From Isoptericola luteus (lineage in GTDB: Bacteria; Actinomycetota; Actinomycetes; Actinomycetales; Cellulomonadaceae), in contig NZ_JAIXCQ010000008.1 of the NCBI RefSeq assembly GCF_020297055.1, positions 142,838-206,837 of the forward strand: a stretch of 64,000 nt of DNA, read 5' to 3'. Each line of letters starts with the position of its first letter. Position 1 is the first letter of the stretch. The translations under genes and the position numbers were made by a program. The notes below the pieces were generated by a model that was not told where the DNA came from, ran no database searches, and was given only the letters and a program-made list of their open reading frames with translations. Below are positions 45,221-54,007 of the stretch, in pieces.

Positions 45221-46257
45221 GCGCTCGCCGCAGCCGCAGCCGCAGCCGGCGGCGGCGCGGTGCTCGCCCGCTCGACGAGCCGCGTCGGGACGAGGGTGGT
45301 GCCGTGCTCGGCGGAGTGCTCCGCCATCTGCCGCAGCACGCCCGCGACGCAGCGCCGTCCGACCTCCGCGAAGTCCTGGTGCACGGTCGTCAGGGGAGGC
45401 AGGTACGCGACGGCGTCCGGGACGTCGTCGAAGCCGATGACGCTGACGTCGTGGGGCACCCGCCGCCCGGCCTCGGCCAGCGCCCGCAGCAGGCCGAGGG
45501 CCATCTGGTCGTTGGCGGCGAAGACGGCCGTGGCGTCCGTGCGCGCGACCGCGCGCCCCGCCTCGTACCCCGACGTCGCCGACCAGTCGCCGCGGTGGAC
45601 GGCCGGGAGCGGCCGCCCGGCGTCGAGCAGCGCCTGCCGCCAGGCCTGCTCGCGCCGCTGGCTCGCGAACGACCCGGACGGCCCGGCCAGGTGCACCACG
45701 GTGTCGTGGCCGAGGCCGAGCAGGTGCTGCACGGCCGCGCGGGACCCTGCGGCCTGGTCGGTGTCGACCACGGAGTAGCGGTCGCCGGCGTCGGAGTCGG
45801 CGACGACGACGGGCACGCCGGTCGGCAGGGAGACGCTGGCCGCGTCGAGCAGGTGCACCTCCATCAGCAGGATGACGGCGTCGACGGCGAGCTCGCCCAG
45901 GCGCGTGAACGCGCCGTTGACGCCGTCCTGCGTGGGGGCCTCGACGGGGATCACCGTGATCGCGTAGCCCTCCGCGGCCGCGGACGTGGCGATGGCGTCC
46001 AGCGTGCGCATGTTCCCGGTGGTGGAGAGCGTGAACAGGATGACGCCGATGGTGCGGAACCGTCCCGAGCGCAGGGCGCGGGCGGCGCTGTTGGGTCGGT
46101 AGCCGAGCGTGCGCATCGCGTCGAGCACCTGGCGGCGCGTGGAGTCCACGACGTTGGGCTGGCCGTTCGAGACCCGGGACACCGTCTGGGTCGACACGCC
46201 GGCGAGCCGGGCGACGTCGGCCATCGACACGCGCCGCCCCGGTGCCGGTGCTGTCAC
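45187..46257 (-). CDS. LacI-family transcriptional repressor of the galactoside locus
   Basis: A 356-residue repressor. The N-terminal HTH and hinge are SMADVARLAGVSTQTVSRVSNGQPNV and YRPNSAARALRSGR. The periplasmic-binding-like domain follows, with VFAANDQMALGLLRAL and VIGFDDVPDAVAYLPPLTTVHQ. The C-terminus is a low-complexity Pro/Ala tail. The GTG start has AGGAGG upstream. It diverges from an ABC importer and GH35 beta-galactosidase operon with two perfect 16-bp operators between, so its inducer is probably a beta-galactoside or product. Confidence 0.93.
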   Translation of the reverse strand: MTAPAPGRRVSMADVARLAGVSTQTVSRVSNGQPNVVDSTRRQVLDAMRTLGYRPNSAARALRSGRFRTIGVILFTLSTTGNMRTLDAIATSAAAEGYAITVIPVEAPTQDGVNGAFTRLGELAVDAVILLMEVHLLDAASVSLPTGVPVVVADSDAGDRYSVVDTDQAAGSRAAVQHLLGLGHDTVVHLAGPSGSFASQRREQAWRQALLDAGRPLPAVHRGDWSATSGYEAGRAVARTDATAVFAANDQMALGLLRALAEAGRRVPHDVSVIGFDDVPDAVAYLPPLTTVHQDFAEVGRRCVAGVLRQMAEHSAEHGTTLVPTRLVERASTAPPPAAAAAAASAQSQPTRRNTR

Positions 46258-46338
46258 CCTGTCCTCCTCGTGAGCCTGACGTCGCCGAGCGGCCTGGGTT
46301 GACGCCGTGGCGGTCGCGGTGCACCATCACCCTAGTCC

Positions 46339-46389
46339 ATGTTGACGTCAACATCCTGACCGTGCGGTCGTCGATGTTGACGTCAACAT
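46339..46389. promoter_or_regulatory. Two perfect 16-bp LacI operators
   Basis: ATGTTGACGTCAACAT occurs exactly at 46339-46354 and 46374-46389, 35 bp apart centre to centre. Each is a full palindrome with a central CpG, as in LacI/GalR sites. The second ends 22 bases before the first permease start, so it should block that operon. GTTGACG alone at 46298 may be a half-site nearer the lacI start. Confidence 0.88.
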
Positions 46390-46411
46390 CCCGGAGATCC
46401 AAGGAAGATCC

Positions 46412-47332
46412 ATGACGACGACGTCAGCGCTGCACCCGGCGAGCGCCGCCCCTGCCGTCCCACGCCGCAGCCGGCGGCGATGGACCGGGTGGATGTTCGT
46501 CGGCCCCTTCATGCTCGTGTTCGCGCTCGTGTTCCTGGCCCCGATCGTCTACGCGCTCTACCTCTCCGTGTTCCGCACGCAGATGGTGGGCGGGACGACG
46601 TTCGTCGGCCTCGAGAACTACGCCCGGGCGATGCAGGACCCGCAGTTCTGGGAAGGGCTCGGCCGGGTCGCGCTGTTCCTGGTGGTCCAGGTGCCGATCA
46701 TGCTCGGCATCGCGCTCCTCGTGGCGCTCGCCATCGACAGCGGTCGGCTCTACGGCAAGAGCTTTTTCCGCATCTCGATCTTCATGCCCTACGCGGTGCC
46801 GGCGGTCGTCGCCTCGCTCATGTGGGGCTTCATGTACGGCACGCGGTTCGGCCTGGTGGGCAACATCAACGAGGCCCTCGGCATCACCCTTCCGAACCCC
46901 CTGTCGCCCGACCTCGTGCTGGCGTCGATCGGCAACATCGTCACCTGGGAGTTCGTCGGCTACAACATGCTGATCTTCTACTCGGCGCTGCGCGTCGTGC
47001 CGCACGCCCTGTACGAGGCCGCGGAGATCGACGGCGCCGGCCAGTGGCGGGTGATCGGGGCCATCAAGCTGCCCGCGATCCGCGGCGCGCTCGTCATCGC
47101 CACGATCTTCTCGATCATCGGCAGCTTCCAGCTCTTCAACGAGCCCAGCATCCTGCAGGCGCTGGCCCCGAACGCGATCACGACGTCGTACACGCCCAAC
47201 CTATATGCCTACTCGCTGTCGTTCTCCGGTCAGCAGTACAACTACTCCGCGACGGTCGCCATCATCATGGGCGTGATCACCATGGTGATCGCCTATGCGG
47301 TGCAGCTGCGCGGCATGCGCAAGGAGCCGTGA
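46412..47332 (+). CDS. ABC importer permease, MalF-like (galactoside locus)
   Basis: 306 residues, six helices, with the coupling motif EAAEIDGAGQWRVIGAIKLPAIRG and the flank GSFQLFNEPSILQ. The first helix follows a basic tail (PRRSRRRWTGWMFVGPFMLVF). It is first of the operon repressed by the divergent LacI protein. AAGGAAG precedes the ATG. The second permease begins three bases after its stop. It should pair with the next gene product and an ATPase encoded elsewhere. Confidence 0.93.
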   Translation: MTTTSALHPASAAPAVPRRSRRRWTGWMFVGPFMLVFALVFLAPIVYALYLSVFRTQMVGGTTFVGLENYARAMQDPQFWEGLGRVALFLVVQVPIMLGIALLVALAIDSGRLYGKSFFRISIFMPYAVPAVVASLMWGFMYGTRFGLVGNINEALGITLPNPLSPDLVLASIGNIVTWEFVGYNMLIFYSALRVVPHALYEAAEIDGAGQWRVIGAIKLPAIRGALVIATIFSIIGSFQLFNEPSILQALAPNAITTSYTPNLYAYSLSFSGQQYNYSATVAIIMGVITMVIAYAVQLRGMRKEP

Positions 47333-47334
47333 CG

Positions 47335-48261
47335 ATGACGACGACCACGCTCGCCACGACGCACCGGGACCCTCACCGGGCACCACGCCTGCGCACCCCT
47401 CGCCGCCCGTCCGTGGCCCGCCCGCGCCGCAGCTCCCTGCTCACCGTGCTCACCGCCGTCGTGCTGGTGTACTCGCTGGTGCCGCTCGCGTGGCTGCTCG
47501 TCAACGCCACGAAGACCCAGGCGGACCTGTTCTCCTCGTTCGGGCTCTGGTTCGGCGACAGCATCGCGCTGTGGGACAACGTCGTCGCGACGCTGACCTA
47601 CGACGACGGCGTGTTCGTGCGCTGGTTCGCCAACACCGTCCTGTACGTCGTGGTCGGCGCGGGCGGGGCCACGTTCCTCGCCGTCCTCGGCGGGTACGCG
47701 CTCGCCAAGTTCGACTTCCCCGGCAAGCGCGGCGTGTTCGCCGTCGTCATCGGGGCGGTCGCGGTGCCCGGCACGGCGCTCGCGGTCCCGACGTTCCTGA
47801 TGTTCAGCGAGCTGGGCCTGACCAACACGCCGTGGGCCGTGATCATCCCGTCCCTGATCTCGCCGTTCGGGCTCTACCTCATGTGGACGTTCGCCACCGA
47901 GGCCGTGCCCCGCGAGCTGCTCGAGGCGGCACGGATCGACGGCGCCGGGGAGCTCCGCACGTTCTTCCGCGTGAGCCTCCCGCTGCTCGCGCCCGGCACC
48001 GTCACCGTCCTGCTGTTCACGATGGTCGCCACCTGGAACAACTACTTCCTGCCGCTGATCATGCTGCGGGACTCCGACTGGTACCCGCTGACCCTCGGCC
48101 TCAACGCGTGGAACGCGCAGGCCGCCACCGCCGGCGGCGAGGCGATCTTCAACCTGGTCATCACCGGCTCGCTGCTGACGATCCTGCCGCTCGTGGCCGC
48201 GTTCCTGCTGCTGCAGCGCTACTGGCAGTCCGGCCTCGCCGCCGGGAGCGTCAAGGAATGA
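47335..48261 (+). CDS. ABC importer permease, MalG-like (galactoside locus)
   Basis: 308 residues. After a basic N-terminal tail come six helices and the coupling motif EAARIDGAGELRTFFRVSLPLLAPG. AAGGAG overlaps the end of the upstream gene. LVPLAWLLVNATKTQADLFSS and YFLPLIMLRDSDWYPLTLGLN are typical of CUT1 permeases for oligosaccharides. It is part of the galactoside uptake operon, with the binding-protein gene following after a 59-bp gap. Confidence 0.93.
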   Translation: MTTTTLATTHRDPHRAPRLRTPRRPSVARPRRSSLLTVLTAVVLVYSLVPLAWLLVNATKTQADLFSSFGLWFGDSIALWDNVVATLTYDDGVFVRWFANTVLYVVVGAGGATFLAVLGGYALAKFDFPGKRGVFAVVIGAVAVPGTALAVPTFLMFSELGLTNTPWAVIIPSLISPFGLYLMWTFATEAVPRELLEAARIDGAGELRTFFRVSLPLLAPGTVTVLLFTMVATWNNYFLPLIMLRDSDWYPLTLGLNAWNAQAATAGGEAIFNLVITGSLLTILPLVAAFLLLQRYWQSGLAAGSVKE

Positions 48262-48320
48262 CCCGCCGACCGCACCACCCGACCGCCGTCCCGTCCCTTG
48301 TCGATGAAGTGAGGACCCCC

Positions 48321-49667
48321 ATGGCACACACCACCGTCCCCCGCCGCCGCGCGCTCACCGCCCTGCTCGCCGCCGGCGCGCTCGCCGTCCCGCTCGCCGC
48401 CTGCTCCGGCGCCGGCGACGAACCCGCCGGATCCGGCGAGGCGAGCGCCGACGCCGCGTCCGCCCTCGAGAAGGGCGGCGAGCTCACCGTCTGGGCGTGG
48501 GACCCGACGCTCGAGTCCGTCGCGCGGGACTTCGAGGCCGAGCACCCGAACGTCACCGTCACCCTGGAGAACGTCGGCACCGGCAACGACCAGTACACCG
48601 CCCTGCAGAACGCGATCGCCGCCGGCGACGGCGTCCCCGACGTCGCGCAGGTCGAGTTCTACGCGCTGCCGCAGTTCGCGCTCTCCGACGCGCTCACGGA
48701 CCTCACCCCCTACGGCGCCGACCAGCTCGACGGCACCTTCACCCCGGGGCCGTGGGGCGCCGTCACGCAGGGCGGGGGCGTCTGGGCGCTGCCCACCGAC
48801 TCCGGCCCGATGGCGCTCTTCTACAACAAGCGGGTCTTCGACGAGCACGGCATCGAGGTGCCCAGCACGTGGGACGAGTACGTCGAGGCGGCCCGGACGC
48901 TGCACGAGGCCGACCCCAAGGCTTACCTCACCAACGACGTCGGTGACGCCGGCTTCACCACGAGCATGATCTGGCAGGCAGGCGGCCAGCCGTACCGGGT
49001 CGACGGCACGGACGTGACGATCGACCTCGCCGACGCCGGGTCGGCACAGTTCGCCGACACCTGGCAGACCATGATCGACGACGACCTCGTGGCCCCCGTC
49101 GTGTCGTGGAGCGACGAGTGGTACCAGGGCCTGTCCGACGGGTCGATCGCCTCGCTCGTCATCGGTGCGTGGATGCGCGGCAACCTGGAGTCGTCCGTGC
49201 CGGACGCCGCGGGGGACTGGGCCGTGGCCCCGATGCCGCAGTGGGAGGCCGGTCAGCAGGCGACCGCCGAGAACGGGGGCAGCTCGCTCGCCGTCCCCGC
49301 GGCCAGCGAGAACGCGGACCTGGCGTGGGCGTTCCTGGAGTACGCGACGGCCGGCGACGGCGTCGCGACCCGCGTCGACGAGGGCGCCTTCCCCGCGACC
49401 ACGGCCGAGCTCGAGGACCCCGCGTTCCGCGAGCAGGAGTTCGACTACTTCGGCGGGCAGAAGGTCAACGAGGTGCTCGCCGACTCCGCGGCGAACGTCG
49501 TCGAGGGCTGGCAGTACCTGCCGTTCCAGGTCTACGCGAACTCGATCTTCAACGACACCGTGGGCCAGGCGTACGTGGGCGACACCACGCTGACCGAGGG
49601 CCTCGCCGCCTGGCAGGAGCAGTCGGCCACCTTCGGCAACGACCAGGGCTTCACCGTCAACCCCTGA
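48321..49667 (+). CDS. Sugar-binding lipoprotein of the galactoside importer
   Basis: 448 residues. The signal has a lipobox (VPLAACSG), so the mature protein is lipid-anchored. The solute-binding domain starts GGELTVWAWDPTLESVARDFEAEHPNV and contains YTALQNAIAAGDGVPDVAQVEF, GPMALFYNKRVFDEHGI and a Trp-rich lid (WSDEWYQGLSDG). This is typical of CUT1 binders of oligosaccharides such as beta-galactosides. It is third in the LacI-controlled operon. A GC hairpin follows its stop (49684-49712), which may raise its expression above that of the galactosidase gene behind. Confidence 0.92.
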   Translation: MAHTTVPRRRALTALLAAGALAVPLAACSGAGDEPAGSGEASADAASALEKGGELTVWAWDPTLESVARDFEAEHPNVTVTLENVGTGNDQYTALQNAIAAGDGVPDVAQVEFYALPQFALSDALTDLTPYGADQLDGTFTPGPWGAVTQGGGVWALPTDSGPMALFYNKRVFDEHGIEVPSTWDEYVEAARTLHEADPKAYLTNDVGDAGFTTSMIWQAGGQPYRVDGTDVTIDLADAGSAQFADTWQTMIDDDLVAPVVSWSDEWYQGLSDGSIASLVIGAWMRGNLESSVPDAAGDWAVAPMPQWEAGQQATAENGGSSLAVPAASENADLAWAFLEYATAGDGVATRVDEGAFPATTAELEDPAFREQEFDYFGGQKVNEVLADSAANVVEGWQYLPFQVYANSIFNDTVGQAYVGDTTLTEGLAAWQEQSATFGNDQGFTVNP

Positions 49668-49683
49668 CGGCCCGTGCCTGACG

Positions 49684-49712
49684 GCGGCGGGGCGGGTGCG
49701 GTGCCCCGCCGC
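49684..49712 (+). terminator. GC hairpin between binding protein and beta-galactosidase genes
   Basis: GCGGCGGGGC (49684-49693) and GCCCCGCCGC (49703-49712) pair perfectly around a 9-base loop. There is no T-tract, so it may act as a processing or attenuation hairpin within the operon rather than as a full terminator. Confidence 0.5.
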
Positions 49713-49811
49713 TCACTCGCCCTCGCCGCCGCCGCCCGTGACCCGCCGTCGCCCATGCGCGTGCTCGGCCCGCCTGCCGCGCCGTCGTCCGACCTGCCTG
49801 AAAGGCCCCTC

Positions 49812-51638
49812 ATGCCCACGTTCGAGATCGGCGAGCGCGACTTCCTGCTCGACGGCCGCCCCTTCCAGGTGATCAGCGGTGCCCTGCACTACTTCCGGGT
49901 GCACCCCGACCAGTGGGCCGAGCGGATCCGGGCCGCGCGGCTCATGGGGCTCAACACGATCGAGACCTATGTCGCGTGGAACTTCCACGCGCCCGAGCCG
50001 GACCAGTTCGACCTCGGTGGGCGTCGTGACCTGGGACGCTTCCTCGACCTGGTGGCCGCCGAGGGTCTGCACGCCATCGTGCGCCCCGGCCCGTACATCT
50101 GCGCGGAGTGGGACGGCGGGGGACTGCCCGCGTGGCTCTTCGCTGCCGACCCGGCCGGTGGGACTGCCGGCCCGGCCGGCGGGTCCGCGGGGGGCGCGAC
50201 CGGGGTGCGGCGGCACGACCCGGCGTTCCTCGACGCGATCGGCACGTACTACGCGCGGCTGCTGCCCGTGGTCGCCGCACGGCAGGTGACGCGCGGCGGC
50301 CCCGTGCTCATGGTGCAGGTCGAGAACGAGTACGGCGCATACCCCGGCGTGCCCGACGACGAGCGCGTCGCGTACCTGCGCGAGCTGGTGCGCCGCACGC
50401 GCGAGCAGGGCATCGACGTCCCGCTGTTCACGAGCGACCAGGCGGACGACGAGCACCTGTCGCGCGGCGGGCTGCCCGAGCTCCACAAGACGGCGAACTT
50501 CGGGTCGCGCTCGCCGGAGCGGCTGACCACGCTGCGACGTCACCAGCCCACCGGCCCGCTGATGTGCATGGAGTTCTGGGACGGCTGGTTCGACTCGTGG
50601 GGTCAGGTCCACCACGTCACCGCCCCGGAGACGACGGCGCAGGACCTCGACGACCTCCTCGCCGCGGGGGCGTCGGTCAACCTCTACATGTTCCACGGCG
50701 GCACCAACCTCGGGCTGACCAGTGGAGCGAACGACAAGGGCACCTACCTGCCCATCACCACGTCGTACGACTACGACGCCCCGCTCTCCGAGCACGGCGC
50801 GCCGACGGCGAAGTTCCACGCCCTGCGGGCGGTGATCGCCAAGCACGCGCCCGTGCCCGACGAGCTGCCCGGCGACCCCGCGCCCGCCCCGGTGGTGGAC
50901 GTGGAGCTCGGCCGGCGCGCCGCCCTGGCCGACGTGGTGCACCTGCTCGCCCCCGACGTCGTCGCGTCGTCGGACGGCGCGCCCACGATGGACGCCCTGC
51001 GGCAGTGGTCGGGGTTCGCCCTGTGCTCCACGACCGTGCGGGCCGACGACGGTGTGCTGGTCGTCGACGAGGTGCGCGACCGGGCGTACGTGGCGCTCGA
51101 CGGCGACCCGGTGGGCGTGCTCGACCGGACGACCCACGTGAACGTGCTCCCGCTCCCGCGCCGGGCCGGCACGCTGACGTTCCTCGTCGAGGACCGCGGC
51201 AGGGTCAACTACGGACCGCGGATCGGCGAGCCGAAGGGGCTCGTGGGGCCGGTGCGCACGGCCACCCGCCTGCTCACGGACTGGGAGGCGGCGCCCCTGC
51301 ACCTCACCGCCGCGCCGCGCCTGCTCGGGGACGTGGCGTGGACCGCCGCGGACCCGGAGGCGCCCGTCGCGGGCCCGTCGTTCCACCGCGGCACGTTCGA
51401 CTCCGTCGCCGGCGCCGACCACTTCCTGCGTCTGGACGGCTGGACCCGCGGCCTGGTCTGGGTCAACGGCGAGCTGCTTGGCCGCTACTCGGCCGAGGGG
51501 CCCACCGGCACCCTCTACGTGCCGGGGCCGCTGGTGCGCGCCGAGCGCAACGAGCTGGTGGTCCTCGAGCTGACCGGCGCCGCGGCACCGCGCGCCCGGT
51601 GCGTCCCCGCCCCCGACCTCGGCCCCACGGAGTCCTGA
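49812..51638 (+). CDS. GH35 beta-galactosidase
   Basis: A 608-residue enzyme that hydrolyses terminal beta-galactosides. The family core spans about residues 5-330 and includes ISGALHYFRVHPDQWAERIRAARLMGLNTIETYVAWNFH and RPGPYICAEWDGGGLPAWL. The acid/base Glu173 is in VQVENEYGAY and the nucleophile Glu254 is in CMEFWDGWFDSWG. C-terminal beta domains carry the jelly-roll ends (GLVWVNGELLGRYS). No signal peptide is seen, so it acts on imported galactosides. The ATG at 49812 with GAAAGG upstream is preferred to the extension to 49674. It is last of the LacI-controlled operon. Confidence 0.93.
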   Translation: MPTFEIGERDFLLDGRPFQVISGALHYFRVHPDQWAERIRAARLMGLNTIETYVAWNFHAPEPDQFDLGGRRDLGRFLDLVAAEGLHAIVRPGPYICAEWDGGGLPAWLFAADPAGGTAGPAGGSAGGATGVRRHDPAFLDAIGTYYARLLPVVAARQVTRGGPVLMVQVENEYGAYPGVPDDERVAYLRELVRRTREQGIDVPLFTSDQADDEHLSRGGLPELHKTANFGSRSPERLTTLRRHQPTGPLMCMEFWDGWFDSWGQVHHVTAPETTAQDLDDLLAAGASVNLYMFHGGTNLGLTSGANDKGTYLPITTSYDYDAPLSEHGAPTAKFHALRAVIAKHAPVPDELPGDPAPAPVVDVELGRRAALADVVHLLAPDVVASSDGAPTMDALRQWSGFALCSTTVRADDGVLVVDEVRDRAYVALDGDPVGVLDRTTHVNVLPLPRRAGTLTFLVEDRGRVNYGPRIGEPKGLVGPVRTATRLLTDWEAAPLHLTAAPRLLGDVAWTAADPEAPVAGPSFHRGTFDSVAGADHFLRLDGWTRGLVWVNGELLGRYSAEGPTGTLYVPGPLVRAERNELVVLELTGAAAPRARCVPAPDLGPTES

Positions 51639-51650
51639 CCGCCGGGGGCC

Positions 51651-51687
51651 CCGCCGAGGTCGTGCGGCTGTCGCACGACCTCGGCGG
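51651..51687. terminator. Bidirectional terminator hairpin, 16-bp perfect arms
   Basis: CCGCCGAGGTCGTGCG (51651-51666) and CGCACGACCTCGGCGG (51672-51687) pair exactly around a five-base loop. They lie between the convergent beta-galactosidase and helicase genes. Confidence 0.8.
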
Positions 51688-51690
51688 AGG

Positions 51691-53934
51691 TCAGGCGACG
51701 ACGACCTGGCCCAGCTCCTGCGTGCAACGGGTGAGCGCCACGTACAGCCCGTTCCAGCCGCGCGGCTCCGCGGCGATGCCGTCGGGGTCGACGACGACGG
51801 CCGCGTCCCACTCCAGCCCCTTCGCCTCCGTCGCGGACATCGCCGGCACGCCGGTGGGAAGTGCCTCGCGCAGGGTGGCGACGCGGGCGACGGGCGCCAC
51901 GACGCCCACCGTGCCGCCGTCGTACCGCTCGACCAGCTCGGCGACCGCGGCCGCCACCAGGGCCGGGCAGCCGGCCTCGTCGGTGCTGCGTCGCCACGGC
52001 GCGACAGCCGCGGACCGGACCGCCCGCGGGGGGTCGTTGCGGCTCCCCGCACGCCGCAGCACCGGGCCGGTCAGCTCCATGACCTCGCGCGGCGTGCGGT
52101 AGCACAGGGTCAGGTCGCGGCGGCGCCAACGGTCGCCGAGCGCGTCGCTCACCGCCTCGCCCCAGTCGGTCTGCCGGTGCGCCGACGACGCCTGGTCGAT
52201 GTCGCCCACGGCCGTCACCGACCGGGTGGGGCAGCGGCGCACCACCATGTGCCACTGCATGCCCGAGAGCTCCTGCGCCTCGTCCACCACGACATGCCCG
52301 TACGCCCAGTCCCGCGTGCGGGCTGCGCGCTCGGCCAGCTCCGCACCGTGCGCGTGGTCGTTCGCGTCGTCGTTCGCGTCGGCGTGCGCGTCGGCGTGGG
52401 CGGCGTGCCTCGCGCCGGGTGCTCCGAGCAGGTCGGCGAGGGCGTCGAGCAGCGGCACGTCGCTGCTCGACCAGCCGTCGAGGACCGGTTCGGCGACGAC
52501 ACGCGCGATCTCCTCCCCGGTGAGCTCGGGCGCGTGGGTGCGCAGCAGGCCGCCGTCGCGCAGCAGGCGGGCGAGCTCCGTGGCGGCGTCGCGGCGGGGC
52601 CACCACGCGTCGACCGCCGCGGCGACGCCGGGGTCGGCGGCGATGCGCGCGCGCAGCGCCTCGAGGTCGGCCTCCGAGAGCACGCCGTCGACGTCGGACC
52701 CGGTGGCTCCGGTCGGGAGGGCGCGGTCGTCCGCGGCGGCGAGCGTGGCGTCGAGGCGCCCGAGCACGTCCTCGAACCCGTCCTCCGCCCTGGCGAGCAG
52801 CTCGGCCTGGCGGTCGGCGACCGCGTCGGTGAGAAGGTCGTGCACCCGCTCCACGACGCGCTCCCGGGCGCGGTGGTACGCGCCGGCGCCCTCGGCGGCG
52901 CGCCGGGCGGCGGCGACCTGGGCGGGCCCGAGCTCGTACTCCTCGCCGTCGAGCACCAGGTCGAGCGGGCTGCCGGCCGGCTCGAGCGACGCCACGAAGC
53001 GCCGCAGCACGGGCAGCCAGAGCGAGCGCCCCTTGATCTCGGCGACGTCGCGCTCCTCGCCGCGCGTGGGCCGGACGCCGGGGACGAGCGTGTCGCAGGT
53101 TGCGGAGACCACGGCGGTCTCGCCGAGCGCGGGCAGCACCTGGGCGATGTAGTCGAGGAACCGCCGGGACGGGCCCAGCACCAGCACGCCGCGCTCCGCC
53201 AGGTGCGGGTGGGCGAACAGCAGGTAGGCGACCCGGTGCAGCGCCACGACCGTCTTGCCGGTGCCGGGCCCGCCCTGCACGACGAGCGGCGTGCGGGCGT
53301 CCGCGCGCACCACGTCGTCCTGCTCCCGCTGCAGGGTCGCGACGGCGGTGCCCATCCGTCCGGTGCGGCGCTCGTCGAGCGCGGCGAGCAGCGCGCCCTC
53401 CCCCACGAGGGACGAGTCGTCCAGCCCGGCGTCCAGGGGCTCGTCGTCGACGCCCACCACCTCGCGGCCGCGGGTGCGCACGTGCCGCCGACGGCGCAGC
53501 CCTTGCGGGTCCACCGGCGTCGCCGTGTAGAAGGGGCGGGCGACCGGGGCGCGCCAGTCCACCACCAAGGGCTCGTCGTCCTCGGTGGCACCGGGCAGGC
53601 CGGCGCGGCCGAGGTGCCGGACGCTGCCGTCGTCGCCGTCGACGCGCCCGAAGACCAGTCCCTGGTCGGCGTGCAGGAGCTCCGCGCGTCGTCCGCGCAG
53701 GCGCGCGGCCCGGGCGTGGGCGGTGGCGTCGGCCGGCCGGGCGTCTGCGAGCGTGGCCTCGAGCGTGTCGAGCAGCTCCGCGCGCCGACGCCACGCGGCG
53801 TCGAGCGTCGCCTGCTCCTCCTCGACGGCGTCGCGGGCCGCGTCAGTGGCTGCGGTCGGGGTGGTGGTGGTCGAAGTGGTCGCGGTCGGATTGGTGGTGT
53901 TCGCAGTGGGGACCGGGACGACGGGCTGGGGCAC
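51691..53934 (-). CDS. HelD-like superfamily 1 helicase (RNA polymerase recycling type)
   Basis: About 747 residues from the GTG at 53934 (a frame to 53988 is also open). A Thr-rich tail leads to a coiled segment (DAVEEEQATLDAAWRRRAELLDTLEATL) like the HelD arm that enters RNA polymerase. Walker A GGPGTGKT is near residue 225, Walker B HVVVDEAQELSGMQW is late, and motifs SVTAVGDIDQAS, LCYRTPREVM and the terminal LYVALTRCTQELGQVVV follow. HelD proteins free stalled RNA polymerase; actinobacterial HelR forms also protect from rifamycins. A 12-nt tandem repeat lies inside (52347-52406). The start codon is uncertain. Confidence 0.85.
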   Translation of the reverse strand: MPQPVVPVPTANTTNPTATTSTTTTPTAATDAARDAVEEEQATLDAAWRRRAELLDTLEATLADARPADATAHARAARLRGRRAELLHADQGLVFGRVDGDDGSVRHLGRAGLPGATEDDEPLVVDWRAPVARPFYTATPVDPQGLRRRRHVRTRGREVVGVDDEPLDAGLDDSSLVGEGALLAALDERRTGRMGTAVATLQREQDDVVRADARTPLVVQGGPGTGKTVVALHRVAYLLFAHPHLAERGVLVLGPSRRFLDYIAQVLPALGETAVVSATCDTLVPGVRPTRGEERDVAEIKGRSLWLPVLRRFVASLEPAGSPLDLVLDGEEYELGPAQVAAARRAAEGAGAYHRARERVVERVHDLLTDAVADRQAELLARAEDGFEDVLGRLDATLAAADDRALPTGATGSDVDGVLSEADLEALRARIAADPGVAAAVDAWWPRRDAATELARLLRDGGLLRTHAPELTGEEIARVVAEPVLDGWSSSDVPLLDALADLLGAPGARHAAHADAHADANDDANDHAHGAELAERAARTRDWAYGHVVVDEAQELSGMQWHMVVRRCPTRSVTAVGDIDQASSAHRQTDWGEAVSDALGDRWRRRDLTLCYRTPREVMELTGPVLRRAGSRNDPPRAVRSAAVAPWRRSTDEAGCPALVAAAVAELVERYDGGTVGVVAPVARVATLREALPTGVPAMSATEAKGLEWDAAVVVDPDGIAAEPRGWNGLYVALTRCTQELGQVVVA
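52347..52406 (-). repeat. Five 12-bp tandem units in the helicase gene
   Basis: Units such as CGTTCGCGTCGT and CGTGCGCGTCGG follow each other from 52347 to 52406. They encode an Ala/Asp/His/Asn tract (HAAHADAHADANDDANDHAH) between the conserved domains. The tract is in frame, probably a flexible surface loop of variable length between strains. Confidence 0.65.
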
Positions 53935-54007
53935 GAAACCTCGATTCGTACGGTGTACGGGAGCCTCGCACCCAACGCCGCGCCGCACGGGATTGTTCCC
54001 GGGCCGC

